Part shown: positions 50,401 through 63,467 of the stretch, piece after piece | How positions within the stretch are numbered: the stretch's first letter is position 1 | Layout: the number at the start of each line of letters is the position of its first letter | NCBI GenBank assembly: GCA_013399695.1 | Contig: VXAU01004938.1 | Span: 1,004,791 to 1,068,790, forward strand | DNA from: Formicarius rufipectus | Lineage: Eukaryota; Chordata; Aves; Passeriformes; Formicariidae | Length of the DNA stretch: 64,000 bases | Direction: 5' to 3' | Translations under genes and position numbers: made by a program | Notes under the pieces: generated by a model | Database searches by the model: none | What the model was told of the DNA's origin: nothing | What the model saw: the letters and a program-made list of their open reading frames with translations, nothing else

Positions 50401-53400
50401 AAAACAAACAAACAAAGGTCAAACAAAAAATCAAACCAAACCAACAACAACAAAAAACATTACCATACAAACAGAAGATTGGCCAAGAAATTTTTGGTTG
50501 TCTAAGGTTAGAGGTTTTTTTAAATCTATTTGGCTACTGAAATCAGATATGCTCAGTTATATCAAAACTTTCCTCAACCACAGCAGAGTCTTCAACTTTT
50601 TTTTTTTTTTTCCCCCCAAATAACAAACTCTGAAAACACAGTTGTATGCTCACACTGCTCACTGGACCTGAACCCATGACAACAGCACTAGCCCAGCACA
50701 TCTCTTGACCTGCTGCTGCTGCTGCTGCTCTGTGCATGGGTGGTCAGAGGTAAGACTCAGTTGTTAAAGTGCCTGCAAATTTAAGCTGCCCTGCTCTGCA
50801 GTGGAACAGTAGAGATGCACTCACAGCCCATAGGCATCTCAGCTAAGAGAGACAAGTTCCCAGGTGATGTGGCTTAGTGACAGCCACCTGCCAGACCATT
50901 TACAGGCAGTTTAAAGAAGACTAGAATGGACGCCAGAGCAAGAGCAAAACTCAAGACTTTTAATTCCTGAACTATTTATAGTATCCTGACTATGGATTTT
51001 GCTGATGCTGTGAATATACCTGAAGACAGGAATCAGCTGTAATGCACAGTATGCTGTGTGAATTGAGGCTCCTAGAAAGACACTGCTGACCCTTTCTAGC
51101 AAAAATGCACAATGGCATCAAGTCATGCAGGCTGAGACAAAAGGACACCTTTTGTACATCTGTTGTTGGTGTGACAAGTTCTATTCTCACATAATTACTG
51201 TGCACTCAATCAGAAGACTTAAGTAAAAGCATAAGTATGAACAGACTGAGCTTCACAAGTACTCCACCTTTGAATATGTTTGAAGAAACTGTAAGTTCTA
51301 AACACAAGCTTGTATTGGGTCATCCTGCAGCAACACAGGCTCTTCTCCCTGCTCTCCAGCACTGAACATTTACTCTAAAATCCCAAAGTGGCTATTTTTG
51401 TTCTTAGGATATGAAGCCCTGGTTGCATAATGTATAGATGTTTTAATTTTTGCACTTGGTCAACAATCCAGGGGAATACTTTTTAATCCATCTAGACATA
51501 CAAGATCTCTCCTTACGTACACTATTGTGGGGGACAAAAAGCCTGTAATTAATTCATGTGAGGTGCTGTTGAAAGACATCCTGACCTCACCCAAGGGCTT
51601 GTTGTTGTACAAAGGCTTTGAGATATGTTTTTCCTGCAAAAAGGTTGGATGGGGGAAATAACTTCCTATACATACCTTGTAGCTTTAGGATCCCAAATTA
51701 CAATGTCAGCATCAGAACCTACAGCAATTCTTCCCTTCTTTGGGTAAAGGTTAAAGATTTTTGCTGCATTTGTGCTGGTAACAGCTACAAATCTGTTTTC
51801 ATCCATTTTTCCACTGTACTGCAAAAGAGTACACAAAAGCAAGCTCATTACTTTTTTAAACAAGGAATGAAAAAAATGTTCCTCTGATTGAAAAAGCTAG
51901 GATGAGTGACATTATATCAATTGTTTTAAAAAAATGTTATACTGAAGAGTTTAGAAGTAAAAATGCTTGTTTATCTCAGATGCCCACACTGCAATGTACT
52001 TTCACTGAATACAGTAACTTTATGTTATTTTATCCCACAGCAAAGAGGGAAAAAGAAGAAAACTTTAAATCCAAATGCTTTGTGCACCCAGTCCCAAGTT
52101 TACTGAAATCAAATGTTTTAGCTGGCTTTAAGTCTGCACTCCTGCTCAGCAGTTTCCTCAGGAAAGATAACATCTCCCAGGTATCTAGGTTTTGGAAAAT
52201 GATGAACCAGTATTATGGAGAGTCTAGAAGATGATGGAGAGGCAAAGCACAATGTGTAATATTAGAAAAATAATTTACAAATTTCTTCAACAATAACACA
52301 GAGGATAGTACTGTTCAGTAAATGCTGAAATCAAGTAGTATAAAAACCAGATTTTCTGATGTGTCACACCAGCAAAATGGAAAATAACAATGGATATGCC
52401 TGTGTCTAGGGACTGTCCACTGCTATGTAACTAATTTAATCCAGCCCCCAAGATTGTTCTTTGCTTGGAAAGCCAGCTGCACTGGCAGTAATATTGTGCA
52501 TAATCAATCTAGGAATCAGAATGTCATGAAAACACGTTTATATGGTGGCCTCTGAGTAGTCATCTGAGCAGAAAAGCATAATGAAAATGGTGAACACTGC
52601 TCTTCTAAATAATAATGTGTGGGAAGGGAGGGAAGTTGTCCAGACAAACATTACACAGCTTTGCAATACTTTACAAGTGAAAAAAAGGGAAGATATTAGC
52701 AACTGAAGAACTTTTTCTAAAATTGTCTTGCCCAGCAGGATACCCTGTTCAAAAGCAGCACTGATGTACCTATTCATGTCTCACTTTCCTACAAACCACA
52801 AGCGAAATTTCAATTCACACCATAAAAATCCCTAAAACAATAAACAAGGGAGACCATAAAGCCACATCCTTACCAAGAGTGTGAGGTGGATAATTCTACT
52901 GTGGCAAATAAATATGCTTCACAGTGCATTATCAACATGACTTCACTAGTGCAAGAGCACTTAATATTAAATAGAACTAGAGACTCCAGGACTTAACAGT
53001 TCTGTATTAGCCAGAGCAATCATAACACCCAATATGCAATAGATCCCTCAACAGATTTCCTCACCTCCCCTCTCATCAGACACTGTCCTGAGAAGCACTG
53101 AGCATTCTCGTGCTGGTATTGAGAACCTGAAGTCAGTGGGACTTGAAGGTGCTCGTTTCATTATATCACACAACTGAGCCACATATTAGAGAAGCATTTC
53201 TTAAAATACAAATCAGAAGTTGACAAGCACCAACCCAGTGCAGAAACTCCTCCCACAGCTAAATTTGAGAGAGATCAAAAAGGAAAAAATATAGAACCGA
53301 TCAAGTTGAAACTGTGGGTACTTCTTTACTTTCATTCCATCAGCTGAAAGAAACGCTGCAAGAAAATGTACTGTGCACTACCACTGAAACAATAGCAACT

Positions 53401-56400
53401 CCATACTGCTGAATGATAGAAATTTTTCTTCAGTGATGTATTTTAAGCACAAGAATCTTCTACCATCTTCCAGGACCATAAAGTGAGAGTTAGTAAGGAC
53501 TCTATTACAGTATTCGATCAAATGATTTATCCTATGATAAACACACTTGATAAAACTGGAGAGTTAACAACTGTTAACTGAAAGACTATTGGACTTTTGT
53601 TGGAGAAAACAATTACCTCCATGTTCAGGCATTTTGATATACTTACAACGCCTTTTTCCCATATGACTGACATTCTGTCTTCCACACCATTCACTCCATT
53701 AGGGATTTTTGTGAAGTCATCTTTCCCCAGAGCCTTCTGGCATATGTCAAAGGTGCAATTGTCAGTCCCTGTCACAGACAGGTCACCACTACAGAAAAAC
53801 AAGGTTCATTATTAATCAGAGCATGCACCAGATAGCAGCATAAGGAAACCATGTTGTAAGGCTCGGTAGATGCAGCCAGTCATCCTTCCAGGAAAAACTG
53901 GTATGTCCTGCCAGCCTGTGTTCAGTCTCATCCTCCAAGAGCAGCTCCACAGTAACAGACAGTTCCCCTATGAAGTAGTTTCCTCTTCAGAAACTTCTCA
54001 GAGCAAACCAACACCAGCACTGACACCTTTACTCTGGGTATATCAAAGATGTCCCACAAGTGTCCCACTTTGCCCAGAGCAAGCGGCTTGGTTTCATCCT
54101 CACTTTGGGCAATTTCAGTCCCTGTTACTCTCTATGTCCTGTGAAATTACTACAGACCTGCACAATCACCAAGTGTTCAGGCACACCTTCACAAGCTCTT
54201 TGGTAGATTCAACCCTTTTGTGGAGTTAACCTTTATTGGTAATGAAATACCAGCAAACCATGCCTTGTTAACAGCAGGTTTCTGAAAGGTACTTCTTTTT
54301 CTATATCCTTCTGAAGGAGATATTATGAAATTGATAAATTATATGTACCTTCAGAAGTTAGCAGACTTACATTCAAATTTCAAGTGAAAAAGACAGTTGA
54401 CAACAAAACCTAGAAAACTTACTTGTGATCTCAGTTTTTACACATATCCCAGGGACTCACAGCCTTACCGTCATCCTGGCCATGTTATATTTTTTGCTGA
54501 AGTATTAACAAGGCAAGTATTATTGAATAAAATCAAACAGAGGCAGAAGACCACAAGAGTTCAGAGAAACAAAACCTAAAACCTGAAATGTTTTTCACCT
54601 ATGGCTGCACCTTCCATTTCTCTTTCCTGGTAACACAACATTCTGTACTTAGAAAATCTCCAGAGCCTAAACCAGGCAGAATTTTCTGTGCATTTGGGTA
54701 TCCACTGTCTGTTTTTGTTCATCTGCTTACTTGGCCAGTAAGTTCATGAGGAAACCAGGAGTAGATGGATCTGGTCTCAGTGGAGGTCCCATCACGTATG
54801 CTGCAGCATGAGCCCAGTCTTTATTCCAGTAGTTGGTGCCATCAGTGCCAAGACTAGCAGCAATAGGCTCCCCGTAAACCACCTTTCCTGAAAAATGTCA
54901 AACAACATTATCATCATCAAACAACATAAAAATGTATACCTTGTATTTTCTCTGTTGAGGATCTTTCTGGTGGCAACAAATTTAAATTCAAATGAGTGCT
55001 TCAAATTAAACACCAACATATGGAAGGACATAATAAACTAAGCTATAACACAACATCTTTGTTCTGAATATTCTGCTGGTGGTCTCACAATACATTTCCT
55101 TATAAGAACATTTCTTCGGCAAGTTTTTTAATTAAATTGTTGACAGATATATTATAATGAGTTTTACACATTGTTTACAAGACAAGTTATTGAGACTTCA
55201 AAAGGAACACAGTCCTCAGTTACGTTATGCATTAATTATATTCAAGGTTCATACACTTGGTAGCACCTGTTTGGTGCTCTGAAATTACTGGCTATATAAC
55301 AAGGTAGGTTTATATAAATAATACACAGACTTTGCAAGGTGGTACTTTTAGTTGTCAGGCTATAATTGTGCCAGGAAGAACAATATGGCACAAGACATAA
55401 ACTAAAAAGTATAAAAATATTTCCCAAGTCAAAAACTATATTTAATTCTAAAAGTTATGTCCCAAATTTTAATCTTTAATCTTTTGCTGCACATCATTTT
55501 AGTTTCCTCAGAAGAGGAAACCAACCCAGACTGGCTGTTAGCCTTTGGGCAGAGCTAAAATATTTAACTATTTTTTCCTTCTGGGTAACATGGATTTGAA
55601 ACTTAACAGAACAGTAAGTTTTACTCCCCGAGGAAGTTGTCCAGCCACTCTGCAGGTCTGTAGCTGGCCAGTGGTAATGCCCCCAGCCACAGTGGTCACT
55701 AAATAACTGGAACGAACTGAGGTCTCCTACACCCACTCATGGGCTGCTTGGTTGGGTAAAGGCAGCCTCTGCTGGATCCCCACAAGACTTCTCCTTCCCC
55801 TGCTCCCTGCAGACTGTGAGCATTTTGCTGTGGATCCCAGATTTCACTCCAGGCTCAGTTCTCATTAGAACTACTGCTGCATTACCCCAGCAAAGCCTCA
55901 GCTGGAAATTGCTTGGTAATACAAGGCGGTGACCTTTCTCTGTATTTCTGAATATAAGTCACACACTCGTAGAACTGTTGGAAAGCAACAAAGCAAACCT
56001 TTGCAGACCTGTGCATTAGACTCTGATACTTCTGTGAGTTACTTAATTATAACTCCTACACTAGCAGAGGTGGCTACTGAGGAGCATCATTCTTTTCAAA
56101 ATGTGTTTCCCACTACAGTGGTGCCACTCCTTAAATCATCAGTGCTAGACTTGCAAAAATGCCCCATGCTATTTTATTCCTACATGGTTTCCAGACACGG
56201 TCTGACATTGCTGTCTTGCACATTTACTTCAAACACTACATAGTACAACTTCTTCCACAGCCTAAAGGTTCCCTGTTAGCATTGTTAATTTCCTACAATC
56301 ATCTCAGCATGCTCTGACATTCTGAACATGCTTATCTTATATCAATGCTTTGGCTGGGAGCATTCTAAGCTCTCAGTTCAACTTATATACTTATAAAAGT

Positions 56401-59400
56401 GTATACTTATGTACACTTGGGCTCAGAGGGAGACCACCATCTTTTAGACCTGAAATCATGACTTAGGCAGTTATTCACTGGGTTTTGCATCTTATGTTCA
56501 GAATTTAAAGTACTGACTATGAAGACACATGTGAAAGTGATGTGACCATTCACTCAGATTAGCGTTTTCCTAATGCAGAGCTGCTGCAGGAGTCAAGGTT
56601 GCCCCTGACTCCTGCAGGAGATTTTGGCCTTCCCTGGGCAACTCCAAGCACTGTATTTAAGGGCACACAAACCTAGGTATATAGAGAAAAACTATGGTGA
56701 ATATATAACAAATTTGTCACATTTACTTATTAGGCTTTTGACAGATGTTTTTATGATCAAAGCCAGCAGGAACGGGAGGGAGGGGGAAGTGTGATGTGTG
56801 TCTCTCCTACTGCACCTAAAAAAGCTAAAGAAACTTCCATCCAAAGAAAACCTGAACTGTGAATCATAAGGACATAACTATAAATGACTAAAGTAAGAGT
56901 AAGTTTTTAGCATCCATAAACAATGTTCTTATCTCAGTTTCACAACATCAAAGTGAAAGGAAATTCCCAAGGTGTGAGTTGAATATGCTGAGTTGATTCT
57001 AACTTATGTACCACAGCTGATTTCTGCACTCAGAATTTGACTTGACCAGCTCCCTTTGTTCCCTTAAGTGAGAAGGAGTAGGGGCTGTTTCTGCGAGTGA
57101 TTTTGAATCTGAACATTGCAGTTTCAACAGACTACCTTTGGATAGTTCTGCTGACTGTGAAATTTCTTGCTTTTAATTTGGACCTTGACTAGGCAGACTG
57201 AAGGATAAAATAATATCAAGATTCTGCTTTAATCCAAACAATAAGGAAATTGTGCATCTAAGCTCTTTTAGCTCCATTGGCAACAAGGAAATTCCACATT
57301 AAGTTTCTTCAAGCTCGATTGGCTTCTGCCTATAGGCATAAAAGTAGAGTAATGCAGTAATAAATTGTGTCTTTCCATTTGTTATGTTTGCCTGCATTCA
57401 GTAGTAATAAAAAACTAACCAGAAAGTGTTCTGCTGTTTGGCCTTTCTGACATCTCTGAGCTGCTGGGAAATCACTGTGGGTATGGTTACTTCTTCATCA
57501 GATGCCCAAACTGGCTAGCAAGAGTTATTTTCACATAGATTACTTTATAAAAGAGAATAACATTCAATTGTAATTTATTTTACCACCTATCAGAACTCAC
57601 AAAGAGTTACAATATAGATGGACACCAACTAACATTTAAAAGCTTCACAAACTGGCCTGTATGTGCTTATTCTAGTGGAAGTTTGAGATGTACTTAAAAT
57701 AAGGTCATATGGGGCAAAGATACTCACAAGATATGTTCTGAAAGGAGCAGAACTGCAAGGCAGGGTTTATTAAATCAGACATAGTATTGCATCAGTTAGG
57801 CTTTATACAGTCTGGACCTGAAATGTTCTGCATGAGATAGCTAAAAAGTTGGCATTTGTAGTTGCACTTCTGTGCTCAGAATCAGCTTGAGAGTCTGTAT
57901 ACCTTCAGGTATGGAGATGCCCCTCCACTCACTAAGCGAAGACATAACCTATGATGGTAGGAATCAACCTTGTAAGTCTAAGCAAGCTTCTTGAGATCTG
58001 GCCAAGTACATATTTTTGTATGCACTTTTTAAAAAAGATTTTTAAAAATTGACTTTTTTAGTAAGATTTTGCTCTCCAGTTCTGATCTTCACTAAAAATT
58101 CTCATTTCCCTGGCTCTAACAGCACAATTAAATGACCAAAGAGACATAATCTTTAATCAGCATACTAGGTGATCTTTAAGGTCCCTTACAACCAAATCAT
58201 TGTACAATTCTATGATCTCCAGCCTTTAGCACACTTAGATTGAAAGCGTTTTTTTAGGAAGAGACAGTATAAGTCATATATCCCTAAAGCACATTTTATT
58301 AGCCTTGCTTTTTCCATAGGCAACTCTGGCAGAAGGAATGGGTGACAGGGCCACATCAATTTTCCCTGGTAAGTTCACCTGAGGTAGTCCTAACAAGGAG
58401 AAGGAGTTACACTGCCTGACAAGCATTCTGCAGCCTTGTTTTCTCATTGTATGGAAGATTTTACACAAGAGCTGGAGGATGATTCTTTTTGTACTCCCAC
58501 TTATAAGATTGCCATGCACACAGATATATCAGACTGTAGAAAAACACAGTTCCTCTAACTATTCTGGCAAGATTCAAGGTCATATTTTGCACAGGGGTGA
58601 AGAAACAGCCCATGAGACAAGCAAGGACAATTCTCACAGGGAGGTGCCGTCTTTGACCTTCTCAGTGCAGAACTGAACCACTGTTTTTGACAAACAGGCT
58701 GGTAGGGCTCTCAGAAGAGAATAGAATGGGGGCATTAGTTAGCCTGTCCCTCTCCAACACAGTTACAATGTGGAAATTTTGAATTTCCTGTTGAATATTC
58801 AGCAGTTATTACCTGTGTACATGAAAATCTTGCTGCTAAAATCTAGAGGTTTCCTACAGTGAGTGGTGCTGTTGGAGATCAGAGCAGACATAAATGGTGA
58901 AGTTTGGCATGAAGGGAAGACTGTCACCGTCTGATTTTCTAAAAGTTTGCTTAATCTAGAATAAGAACTTTACAGTCTGTATGACTTATTTTAGCCTTTA
59001 AGGTCTGAGACATGGATCTTTGAAGACAACAGAATTATGTCTAGTGTCTTCAGCAAGCTGTATCAGGCCTTTGGTCTCTAGAATTCTTTCTTGCCTTGTA
59101 TAGCTATATGAGGGACAGAGAAGAATTTGACTTACACTTTTGACTAGGAAAATCCCTACCCCATAAAACCTGAGAAGCGATGCTTCAGTTCTGGTATCTC
59201 ACTGTCACCCAGAAAATAGACTTCACTCACTGAAGATCACCCCCTTCTGAGGTCAGTGATGGAATGGGAAGGGATATCAATCTTCTTCTGACAAGGGTAG
59301 GGATGAATATGCACACACACATTGTACTTCATGCTAAGTGCTTGGAAAGGACCATGAAAAATTTCACAGCTGTAAATAACAGGAAGCTAGCATCAAGACA

Positions 59401-62400
59401 TGGAGAAAGAATCTTGGAAAGATTAATAAACTGTATTAGAGTGACTATTTCAAATGCCTGAGATCCTTCCAGTATTCAAGAATTTACACAGCTTTCACAT
59501 TTCAGTAATTTTTAACCTGTCCAAATTAAATGTCTTTCACCAAAATACTTGAATTTTATTTATGTCATTAATACAATAGTTTGAGAATTATTACTTTCTT
59601 TTGGTCTGGAAATCCTTGTTTCCTATTGCAAATTTTCACTGAAGACTGGAAAATAACTTCTACTGAAACCAACAATAATAAATTTCCAATTGCCAAAATT
59701 TATACAGATCAGTCTCATTAAAAACTATAATTCTTGTAACTCCTTCACTCTAGTTATCTTTTGAAATTTCCTAATCAGTCTCAGATTTCTGTTTTCTAAA
59801 CAATAGAGTTCTATGCAAATAGATAATAATTATGAAGAGAAATCATATGTTGCTGTGCACAAAGGCATATTCTGACTGCATCAGCCCAGGAAGCTATAAA
59901 GTACAATTTACACCACAATTAGCATAAGTTGTCCCAGTTTCTTCTTTTTACATATCTAATAATCATACATCTATTATCAGTTATCAAACTAGCACTGCAG
60001 ACTATTCTTACAACATATGCCTAACAATATTTTGTAGTATTTACTGTCAGCATAAAATTCTTTACTTGAATAATGTACTATAAAACACCACCTCTTATCT
60101 CTTTTATGTTCACAGCCAGTGTTTCATCTTTAATCTGGGTATTTTAACTGTTGTTATAGCTTCTTGCCGTTAATGTTCACACCACACTTGTGAATGTACA
60201 TATAACTGCACACTGATGGATATAATTCACATTCCCAGCAGCACCGTCATCTAGTGGAGGAACCTAATATAGCACAGTACCAAAAGATGCACTAGTAAAA
60301 TATATTCTGGTAAATTCTTTTATAAGCTTGAATTACTGCTAAGTATTACTAGAAGTCCTAGTCAATACATATTCTGCATAAACATATGCATCTGTATTAC
60401 CACAGTGCCATCACAATGGCTTTAATTCACAGAGCTCTCATACTCTACATTTAATATTAATAATCTGCCCTCTGTGAAGGTACTATCTAAAGTCAAGAAA
60501 TAAGGAAACTGAGCTCTCTGTGCAATACATGCTAGGACAGGTGAAAACAAGCTGTAAATGCAAAAGATGTAAAAATGAAGTAAAAGAGATGTATAAAGAT
60601 AATGGCAGATATTCCATAATGTTTTAGGTCTTCATGGATTTCCGTTCTGCTCCGTTCAACCAGATAAAATCTCCTCACAGTGCAGTGGCTGCTCTTGATG
60701 AACTTATAGATAAGGAGATAAAACATCCTAAACTCCTACAGCCTTCAGGCTGCTTCTCATCTGCCCAAAAGATGGTCAAGAATGTCAAGCTGCCTTGGCT
60801 GACCAGAACTATTTATGAATGCTGCTGCAGTGCAAACCTTGCACTGGAGGCAATTGAGGTTTTCAGCCATTGTCATCATCACCACAACTTCTAAGTGGCC
60901 AGTGAATAGGAGTCATGGTCATGTCATGGCACTGTCTGTAAAAATATGATTTGGACTCTACTTCAAAGTTCTCATCTAAATAGTTCATAAGGTCTTGCAG
61001 ACTCAAGGGAGGGGAATAGAAGAGCATTTATTGTCTTGGACTGGTCACATAATTTTTAATGCAATAATGCTGTCCTGACAATCACTTTGACCTGGGAGGT
61101 ATGGCAAGAAGAGAAGAAAGCTTGCCTGGGGGAGAGGAAAAATTCTCAATTCCATTTGATCTTCTACCACACTGCTCCTCCTGGGCCTAACAACACACAC
61201 ACAGTTCAGACATCCCACACCAAGGAATTCACTCATGTTCTGAGGCTTATGGCACCCATGACAAGTAAGACACTAATGCTGTGTTTGTTTTTCCACGACC
61301 CTTCCTTCAATGCCATTATCCAAGCATTAAAGAATCAGGACTTTTACCTTCTCTTCGTGCATTACTTATCACCCTTGCTGAAGATTTACTCATTACATGG
61401 ACTATGTAAAGTGGGCAGTTTACAGCATTTGCTATGGTAATTGCTCTTTGTGTGGCTTCAGCTTCCACTTCTTCAGGACGACACAGTTCGTGACCCTCAG
61501 GGCCAGTTATTCCCATTGCCAGCATCTTCTTCGCACCCTGAACACCACACAAAAACATGTAAGTCAGTTAAAGTGCAGCCACGGTGTCATGAACATAGTG
61601 CCAGCCAAATGGATGCTAAACTTGCAGGTAGTTCAAGGGCAAAAAAATAAGAAGGCAGTTATTATTTTTTCCAAGATAAGTTATTGTTGTTTTATCTGAA
61701 TTACATAATATCTCTCAACAGAAGCAAATCTCAGATTACCTAAGTAAATTCAGAGGACACACTCCACTGACTTGCACGGATAAATCACTGCTTTTGAAAA
61801 CCCTACACCTCTCTCAATATGTACTCTTAAATGATTGCAGCCAGGAACTGTGATGACAGTATGTTGTGTTTCCCTCACTGGGGAAAAAAATGGAAAAGAA
61901 AAAGAAAATGGAAAGACCTTTACTAAAACAAAGACTTATACCTAGAGCCTCTGAAAATTCCTTGTCCCTACTATATTTCAGAAGTTTCAGATGTGCTGAT
62001 TTGAGATTATTTAGCAATAATTTAATTTTATTTATGGGACTTGGGGCAGAGTCAAAGCACTGCTGACTAGAATAGTTGAAGAAACTACTCTAATATAGCC
62101 ATTAGAACTGGTCTGTAGTATAACCAGTAGTTACAATCTCAGTGCCTCCACACAGCATTAAGCTGGCAGAGCCCAGTGTGAAGTGAGGCTAATTATGCAT
62201 AGAAGGATGTTGAATCCTTTGTGCCCTGTCAGTGAAGCTCTCTCCACAGTTCTGCGTTTGTTCCTGTTAGATAAGCTGACTATTTCTGGGGAGATGTGGG
62301 GTTAGGACCATCTATGTTCCTGACTTTGATGGACAAAATGTCAAACGTGCACCTGTGCAATTAGCTCCCCATTCTCTGCATGGACTTGAGCAACTGCTCC

Positions 62401-62532
62401 AAGCTCCTTGCAGCAGGAAAAGGCTGCAAATAACTCCTCATCGTTGACCATGTATATATCTTTATAGGCCATAAACATCTTGAAGGAGTTGACACCTTTG
62501 TTTCGAACAAGGTTTTCCATTTCTTCCTTCAC
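38354..62532 (-). CDS. DPYS: DPYS, dihydropyrimidinase (7 exons, 5' partial)
   Basis: Minus-strand exons 62353-62532, 61348-61537, 54731-54887, 53647-53788, 51676-51818, 42091-42298 and 38354-38464 join without a frame break to 376 residues plus stop. They align to human positions 142 onward and give a total of about 517 residues against 519 in human. The enzyme opens the ring of dihydrouracil and dihydrothymine to N-carbamyl-beta-amino acids, the second step of pyrimidine breakdown, as a cytosolic zinc homotetramer. Metal ligands known for the family are all present at the expected numbers: carbamylated K159 (S-F-K-M-F-M), H192 (Q-V-H-A-E-N), H248 (I-V-H-V-M-S), D326 (T-G-T-D-N), plus substrate-site Y164. 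The H-x-H pair (67/69) lies in exons beyond the right edge. Every junction is GT-AG and phases match. Confidence 0.96.
39505..39885 (-). mobile_element. CR1 LINE 3' end
   Basis: On the + strand it reads 'aaatcatagaatggcttggg', 'ttggaaggaacataaaagatc', 'ggacatccacaacttcacta', 'ttaaaccagccctctcttt' and 'gctcctttgaggccctgaa', so the CR1 runs on the - strand, inside the last DPYS intron. It is one of the better preserved copies. Confidence 0.9.
39990..40126. repeat. T/G-rich tract (nearly A- and C-poor)
   Basis: The complement of the A/C tracts seen elsewhere: T-runs with GTTT and TTGG units. Open frames across it are composition artefacts. Confidence 0.8.
42073..42078 (-). terminator. DPYS: Possible intronic poly(A) signal in DPYS
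   Basis: AATAAA on the minus strand lies 3 bases past an in-frame TAA (42082-42084), itself two codons beyond the exon/intron boundary. If used, it would end the transcript inside the last intron. Confidence 0.3.
42091..42298 (-). CDS. DPYS: DPYS exon, residues 412-481
   Basis: Acceptor GACACAG| and donor CAG|GTTAAT. The first base completes the Arg codon split from the previous exon. It contains T-I-S-A-K-T-H-H-Q, N-I-F-E-G-M-V-C-H-G-V-P and R-G-K-V-V-Y-E, the end of the amidohydrolase fold and the start of the C-terminal extension. Confidence 0.93.
46936..47160 (-). mobile_element. CR1 LINE 3' end
   Basis: The + strand reads 'cacagaaccagagagtcaca', 'gaggttggaaagcatctctg', 'gagatcatctattccaagc', then 'caacctgtgccagtgtttg'. 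This is an antisense CR1 3' end, so the element is in the same direction as DPYS. Confidence 0.85.
50368..50458. repeat. A/C-rich, nearly G-free tract
   Basis: An A15 run followed by (CAAA)/(CAA) units, with few other bases. Similar in kind to the tracts at 5.8 and 32.5 kb. Confidence 0.8.
51676..51818 (-). CDS. DPYS: DPYS exon, residues 365-412
   Basis: Acceptor CTTTTGCAG| and donor AG|GTATGT. Encodes Y-S-G-K-M-D-E-N-R-F, S-T-N-A-A-K-I-F-N-L-Y-P and G-S-D-A-D-I-V-I-W-D-P, the conserved amidohydrolase C-terminal block. It ends with two bases of a split Arg codon. Confidence 0.95.
51819..53646 (-). other. DPYS: DPYS intron, 1.8 kb
   Basis: GTAAGT donor at 53646 and CAG acceptor at 51819. No repeat recognised. 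Confidence 0.8.
53647..53788 (-). CDS. DPYS: DPYS exon, residues 317-364
   Basis: Acceptor TTTCTGTAG| and donor GTT|GTAAGT. Carries T-G-T-D-N-C-T-F with the metal ligand D326, K-A-L-G-K-D-D-F, I-P-N-G-V-N-G-V-E-D-R-M and I-W-E-K-G-V. The first base completes the Asn317 codon. Confidence 0.95.
53789..54730 (-). other. DPYS: DPYS intron, 0.94 kb
   Basis: GTAAGC donor at 54730 and TAG acceptor at 53789. Unique sequence. Confidence 0.8.
54731..54887 (-). CDS. DPYS: DPYS exon, residues 265-317
   Basis: Acceptor TTTTTCAG| and donor CCAA|GTAAGC. Reads K-V-V-Y-G-E-P-I-A-A-S-L-G-T-D-G, Y-W-N-K-D-W, M-G-P-P-L-R-P-D-P-S-T-P and F-L-M-N-L-L-A, near-identical to mammalian DPYS. Both flanking codons are split and complete correctly (Gly265, Asn317). 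Confidence 0.95.
54888..61347 (-). other. DPYS: DPYS intron, 6.5 kb
   Basis: Donor GAAG|GTAAAA at 61347 and CAG acceptor at 54888. Contains a small + strand CR1 end near 58150-58220. No nested gene is supported. Confidence 0.8.
58150..58220 (+). mobile_element. CR1 LINE 3' end remnant
   Basis: 'ctaggtgatctttaaggtcc' and 'caattctatgatctcc' are the last bases of a CR1 on the + strand, opposite to DPYS. Only a stub remains. Confidence 0.65.
61348..61537 (-). CDS. DPYS: DPYS exon, residues 202-265
   Basis: Acceptor GTGTTCAG| and donor GAAG|GTAAAA. Encodes G-A-K-K-M-L, G-I-T-G-P-E-G-H-E-L-C-R-P, then Y-I-V-H-V-M-S-K-S with the zinc ligand H248. Ends with one base of Gly265. Confidence 0.95.
61538..62352 (-). 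other. DPYS: DPYS intron, 0.8 kb
   Basis: Donor CAG|GTGCAC at 62352 and CAG acceptor at 61538. Unique sequence. Confidence 0.8.
62353..62532 (-). CDS. DPYS: DPYS exon, residues 142-201
   Basis: Acceptor TTTTTCAG| and phase-0 donor CAG|GTGCAC. Sixty residues, including G-V-N-S-F-K-M-F-M-A-Y-K-D with the carbamylated Lys159 and Tyr164, and Q-V-H-A-E-N-G with His192. This is the most upstream exon I find. The preceding exons must lie beyond 64000. Confidence 0.95.
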
Positions 62533-63055
62533 CTGAAAAACAGTCAGCAATTTTCAAAATATAGCAATTATACTTTACATGTTAGTGATCTTGTATAAAG
62601 AAATTTTAAGTGTGAAGGGTGAGCCCTTACTCACCCATCAAACATAAATTCATTATAAACAGCCTAAGTCACATATTTAAAGACTGACTTATACTATTCT
62701 TCTTGTATCAAATTGATTCCCAAAGTCTATAAATGAGTAGAACTGGAGTGCAGATATTGGAGGCACAAGTGAATTGCAGGAAGGGAATGCTTTTTACAAA
62801 AGATATTTATTCCTCTAAATAAACCTCTTGATGTTGAAAACACCCAGTCCAATATTGAAGTCAATGTATCCAAGTCACACAACACAGACATTTGGGCAAA
62901 ACTGATTTACAAAATTGGATTGTAATAGGCTTCAGCTTCTGGCAAACAGTGACAGAAAAGATACTGTCTCTTAGAGCTTTATTCTAACACAGTCTTTTGA
63001 AATATTTTGCTGTAAAACAACTGCTCCAAAATGCTAAATTCATGCCTGTTTTTTA

Positions 63056-63136
63056 GAGCTTTTTTGTTTGTTTGTTTGTTTGTTTGTTTTTGTGTTNNNN
63101 NNNNNNNNNNNNNNNNNNNNNNNNNNTTTTTTTTTT
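63056..63136. repeat. (TTTG)n / T-rich tract spanning an assembly gap
   Basis: Perfect (TTTG)n before 30 Ns (63097-63126) and a T-run after them. The assembly probably failed on the low-complexity DNA. Confidence 0.9.
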
Positions 63137-63467
63137 CCCCTTGTATGCACTCCTTGATAGGATTCCGTGCTACTGCTAGGGTCTATGAAGTCCAGCAAAA
63201 CATTATGTCCCAGAGAACGAGAGACACAGATTTGAGTCCAAAGGCTTCCTGCTCAGCTAGTTAGCTGAAATGTATATTATGTACCTGTGGATCTCCCTTC
63301 CCAGTAAAACAATGGTGTGATGGTGACAGTAATTGACGTATATCTGTAATGTTATTGCATTTTTCATGGGATGAATTCCTTTCCAAAGTTAAAGCATTTT
63401 ATTTTTCATCTGCCCTCTAATAATCTGGTTGGATCTGTTCAAGAAATTAAGATTGATATAAAACTGA

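Larger units (their letters stand above)
42299..51675 (-). other. DPYS: DPYS intron, 9.4 kb
   Basis: Donor AG|GTATGT at 51675 and acceptor at 42299. It contains a CR1 end at about 46936-47160, T-rich and A/C tracts, and otherwise unique sequence. No nested gene is supported. Confidence 0.8.
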
